64,000 bases of DNA, taken from assembly GCF_964340395.1 (NCBI RefSeq), contig NC_135554.1, positions 1,248,001 to 1,312,000 of the forward strand, read 5' to 3'. The stretch's first letter is position 1. Each line of letters starts with the position of its first letter. The notes below the pieces were generated by a model. It saw nothing but the letters and a program-made list of their open reading frames with translations, searched no databases and was not told the origin of the DNA. This stretch comes from Glandiceps talaboti. Lineage: Eukaryota > Hemichordata > Enteropneusta > Spengelidae. Both the position numbers and the translations under genes were made by a program. Below are positions 60,401 through 64,000 of this stretch, one piece after another.

Positions 60401-61757
60401 GATATGTGCACACAGTGTCTGTCTTTTATATGAACAGATACGTGCACACAGTGTCTGTCTTTTATATGAACAGATACGTACACAGTGTCTATCTTTTACA
60501 TGAACAGATATGTGCACACAGTGTCTGTCTTTTACATGAACAGATACGTACACACAGTGTCTGTCTTTTAGATGAACAGATATGTGCACACAGTGTCTGT
60601 CTTTTACATGAACAGATATGTGCACACAGTGTCTGTCTTTTACATGAACAGATACGTACACACAGTGTCTATCTTTTACATGAACAGATACGTGCACACA
60701 GTGTCTGTCTTTTATATGAACAGATATGTGCACACAGTGTCTATCTTTTACATGAACAGATACGTACACACAGTGTCTATCTTTTACATGAACAGATACG
60801 TGCACACAGTGTCTGTCTTTTATATGAACAGATATGTGCACACAGTGTCTATCTTTTACATGAACAGATACGTGCACACAGTGTCTATCTTTTACATGAA
60901 CAGATACGTACACACAGTGTCTATCTTTTATATGAACAGATATGTGCACACAGTGTCTATCTTTTACATGAACAGATATGTGCACATAGTGTCTGTCTTT
61001 TATATGAACAGATATGTGCACACAGTGTCTATCTTTTACATGAACAGATACGTGCACAGTGTCTGTCTTTTATATGAACAGATATGTGCACACAGTGTCT
61101 ATCTTTTACATGAACAGATACGTGCACACAGTGTCTATCTTTTACATGAACAGATACGTACACACAGTGTCTATCTTTTACATGAACAGATACGTACACA
61201 CAGTGTCTGTCTTTTATATGAACAGATATGTGCACACAGTGTCTATCTTTTACATGAACAGATACGTGCACACAGTGTCTATCTTTTACATGAACAGATA
61301 TGTGCACACAGTGTCTGTCTTTTATATGAACAGATATGTGCACACAGTGTCTGTCTTTTATATGAACAGATACGTGCACACAGTGTCTATCTTTTACATG
61401 AACAGATACGTGCACACAGTGTCTGTCTTTTATATGAACAGATACGTGCACACAGTGTCTGTCTTTTAGATGAACAGATACGTGCACACAGTGTCTATCT
61501 TTTACATGAACAGATACGTGCACACAGTGTCTATCTTTTATATGAACAGATATGTGCACACAGTGTCTGTCTTTTATATGAACAGATATGTGCACACAGT
61601 GTCTGTCTTTTATATGAACAGATACGTACACACAGTGTCTGTCTTTTATATGAACAGATACGTACACACAGTGTCTGTCTTTTATATGAACAGATACGTA
61701 CACACACTGTCTGTCTTTTACATGAACAGATACGTACACACACTGTCTGTCTGCACA
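57480..61757. repeat. 36/34-bp minisatellite array (about 120 copies)
   Basis: The unit is TATGAACAGATATGTGCACA CAGTGTCTGTCTTTTA (36 bp). A 34-bp form lacks one CA, giving GTGCACAGTG. Variant sites are TATATG / TACATG, GAACAG / GAATAG, GATATG / GATACG, GTGCAC / GTACAC and TCTGTC / TCTATC; the last three enrich toward the right half. Long frames on both strands (up to 487 codons) come from the 36-bp period, but 34-bp units shift frame and TTTTAGATG units introduce stops, so this is not annotated as coding. Confidence 0.97.
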
Positions 61758-61779
61758 CACTGTCCAGATAGTGTAGTGT

Positions 61780-62348
61780 TTCATTTCAAAATATTTGACA
61801 GAAATCACATTTTAGATCTAATTTTTATATCACCAATGGGGGGTCATCATGTAATAAACAATTCTTCATCTACACATCCCTTGAAATATCCCTATTGTGT
61901 TTTGTATTTTGTTTTTATTTACTTGAGTAGTTAGATTTTACCAGGACATTAAAGTTCCATTAGTCAAAGACATAATTGCCTTCCACTACATCATTCTACA
62001 TTCTCACAGGGACAGTGACAGTTACCATGTATGTGCAGTATAAATTCAGCTGTGCTAAAAACAGTGTTTCCAAGCAACCTCTAACTCAGGTTAATCTTGA
62101 TGCCATTGACATTGAGATGTGAAGTAGCCCTTAAAAGATTTAATGATTTCAGGGCATCAATAAAACAATAGCCTTTCATTTCTGGGCCGAGTCAAAGCAT
62201 TTTCTCACCACAAATCACGTTTTTTGACTGAAAACACACCTGTGATGCGATCATGTTGCTGTGAACAATTTTCCAACTAGACACTAAAAGTGATGTCCCC
62301 ACCAAATACCAAGGCAATTGGTCTGTCAGTTTTTGAGTTAAGTCATCC

Positions 62349-62399
<51 letters not shown>

Positions 62400-62440
62400 C
62401 ATGGATGGACAGACACCACACCATGCCTATAGCACTATAG
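61780..62440 (+). mobile_element. Dispersed repeat with (CAGA)n run
   Basis: Phrases such as AAATCACATTTTAGATCTAA, TATCACCAATGG, GAACAATTTTCCAACTAGAC and GGCAATTGGTCTGTCAGTTT match 49560-50000. The microsatellite position is occupied here by CAGA repeats (62350-62398), then GGACAGACACCACACCATGC. Confidence 0.6.
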
Positions 62441-63490
62441 TCCTGTTCACATATAGAGTATGTTGTCCCTTCCTTCTCTGTCCTGCGAAGAGCCAGTCGT
62501 TAAAACCTGGGCTTACAGAAATGCTGGTAACTAAAGAATTAATGCACCCTGTGGTTAAATATTAGCAATAAATCGACTATTTAGCAATTTTAGCTCACTG
62601 TGGCTACAAAAAGTCCCAGTTTTGAGGAACAAAAATCCCGAAATCACAAGTTAAATCGTAATTTCAGGGTGCCGTCTTACATGACGTAGTGGACATCCCA
62701 ATCAAATATGGCGGCATTTGTAAGGTGGGACATTTCAAATTACAACCAGAACTGGAAAAGTTTCGATTTTGACACTTTTTCGATCTTTCAAGAGACTACT
62801 ATTTTCAAAGAGATGTAAAATGAGTACATATTCAATCGATTGCTAATATTTGATCAGTGGACAGGTAATTCTTTGGTAAATGGTGTGGAAGCAAATTTGC
62901 TTCCACACTCAAAATAGGCTGAGTACATTGTTTTTCTCAGGAAGGTGTTGAGGGTCATGTCAGTAAACTAGTCCCGTGCACTGTCTGCAAGCAGGACTAA
63001 TAGCACTCCTGAATCTTATCAATTCACTTATGCTAAAAATCAGATATTAAATAAAGTCATTGACTGTGCATGTGAAAGACCACAAAATTACAAGTATTTA
63101 TTATGTATATCAAGTCTAGCCATTTCCATTTACTTTGCCCATTTAAAAAATATGGGGGTCATAATATGGAAACTTCAAGTAAATAATTTGTTGTATTAGT
63201 ACTACCCACAGACACAGACAATAGTCAGGTAGAGTGGGTAAACATCGGTAAAGGTTGGTTAATAAGACATGTAGATAGTAGTTTTTGTTTACTGATGTCT
63301 ATTACAACCATCAGCAATGTATTTTTTCACAACGTTGTTGAGTTTTATTCACCTGTTGACTATGCTTGTCATAGTCTGAATGCTAAGGAATTCTCCGTAT
63401 GACGTCACAAAATGGCACGATCTAGGTGGGACTGGAAATACCTGAAATCTTTCAAAGTAAATCTGACGAAAACTGAATTTTGAATCACTT
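62441..63490. other. Unassigned sequence with a 26-bp perfect palindrome
   Basis: A perfect palindrome centred at 62895/62896 spans 62883-62908 (arm GTGTGGAAGCAAA). AAATATTAGCAAT near 62557 has an inverted partner near 62838, so part of this may be a small inverted-repeat element. AATATGGCGGCATTTG near 62706 is YY1-like. No gene was recognised. Confidence 0.45.
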
Positions 63491-63762
63491 TCAACTACAA
63501 ATATTACCGTCATTTGGCCACATTTGCCATGCATATGTCTCACATAGTATGTTACCTTTGTACCACATTTGGTTGAAATCGGTTTGATTATGCCAGAGAT
63601 GAGAATAAACACACAAACAACAAAATAATATGACCACCATTCTGTAATATTTGATTCCGTTGTAAAATAAAAGTGGTGTGCATGTCTGACATACATGTAG
63701 TATGTTCCTTTTATGCCAGATTTGGTTGAAATCAGTTAAGGTATGCCAGAGATATGAGGGTG

Positions 63763-63836
<74 letters not shown>

Positions 63837-63900
63837 TGGACAGACGGATGCATGGACGGAACCCAATATAAGTCCCCTCTGGTCAGTGCTAGTTGGGGAA
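63491..63900 (+). mobile_element. Dispersed repeat with (AC)n, diverged hairpin end
   Basis: Two modules share TTTGGTTGAAATC and TATGCCAGAGAT (near 63568 and 63720). They are followed by an AC run at 63764-63834, GGACAGACGGATGCATGGAC, GGAACCCAATATAAGTCCCC and a degenerate GGGGA arm. Same architecture as 53104-53465, with the palindromic end decayed. Confidence 0.65.
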
Positions 63901-64000
63901 AGAACTGGAATGTGTTTAATGAATTCCAACTATCTAGATTGGTGAAACAAATTAAACTTTTTTCTAGTTAGTTATACATGTATTAACTGCCTTAATAATT

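Noticed and set aside
59614-61077. 487-codon plus-strand open frame and similar long frames in 57.5-61.8 kb
   Set aside because: They are products of a 36-bp period in a minisatellite. 34-bp units switch frame in the middle of the open stretch, and both strands are open equally.

Overview
This window is nuclear DNA from a eukaryote, most likely a marine invertebrate. The pointers are spliced-exon signatures, CR1/L2-type non-LTR retrotransposons, long CA/CT/GTAT microsatellites, foldback elements and minisatellite arrays kilobases long. I cannot name the species or phylum. There are no operons, no convincing tRNA or rRNA genes and no CRISPR array. Arrays this long and uniform suggest a long-read assembly.

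The main feature is tandem repetition. By rough addition about 35 kb of the 64 kb lies in some 18 arrays with unrelated units of 22 to about 110 bp. The largest are a 45-bp array (5.2-9.6 kb), a 50-bp array (10.3-11.5 kb), a 70-bp array (13.1-17.4 kb), a 47/42-bp array split by a retrotransposon (19.3-24.9 kb), a perfect 36-bp array (29.3-30.1 kb), a 34-bp array (32.2-33.5 kb), a 62-bp array (33.9-38.4 kb), a 36-bp array (39.2-46.8 kb), a 50-bp array (54.3-56.6 kb) and a 36/34-bp array (57.5-61.8 kb). Nearly all long open frames in the window come from these arrays and are not genes.

Real coding signal is sparse. At 3.7-3.95 kb, minus strand, a short segment encodes the N-terminal part of a RecQ-like helicase (LPTGYGKS Walker A) with a frame change at a T7 run. 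Three minus-strand segments (53.0, 33.8 and 32.2 kb) look like exons of one unrecognised gene, with good splice sites, compatible phases and acidic, serine-rich peptides. Its introns hold most of the repeats from 32 to 53 kb.

Mobile DNA: a near full-length CR1/L2-like LINE (20.0-23.6 kb, minus strand) with endonuclease and reverse-transcriptase motifs intact but split by one frameshift; a 5'-truncated L2-like tail (53.6-54.2 kb) with a 6-bp target duplication; a decayed reverse-transcriptase remnant (38.5 kb); two copies of an inverted-repeat-ended non-autonomous element (18.1 and 51.7 kb); two foldback elements (12.6 and 30.3 kb); and several copies of dispersed repeats that end in a TTCG-type hairpin followed by CTAA.

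The most interesting pattern is the link between minisatellites and splice signals. The 62-bp array abuts an exon and repeats its acceptor. The 37-bp array repeats 17 nt spanning another exon's donor. The 34-bp unit carries donor-like sites on both strands. A 139-bp perfect inverted copy of an array/flank junction and an apparent satellite birth series (10.0-11.5 kb) also merit checking.
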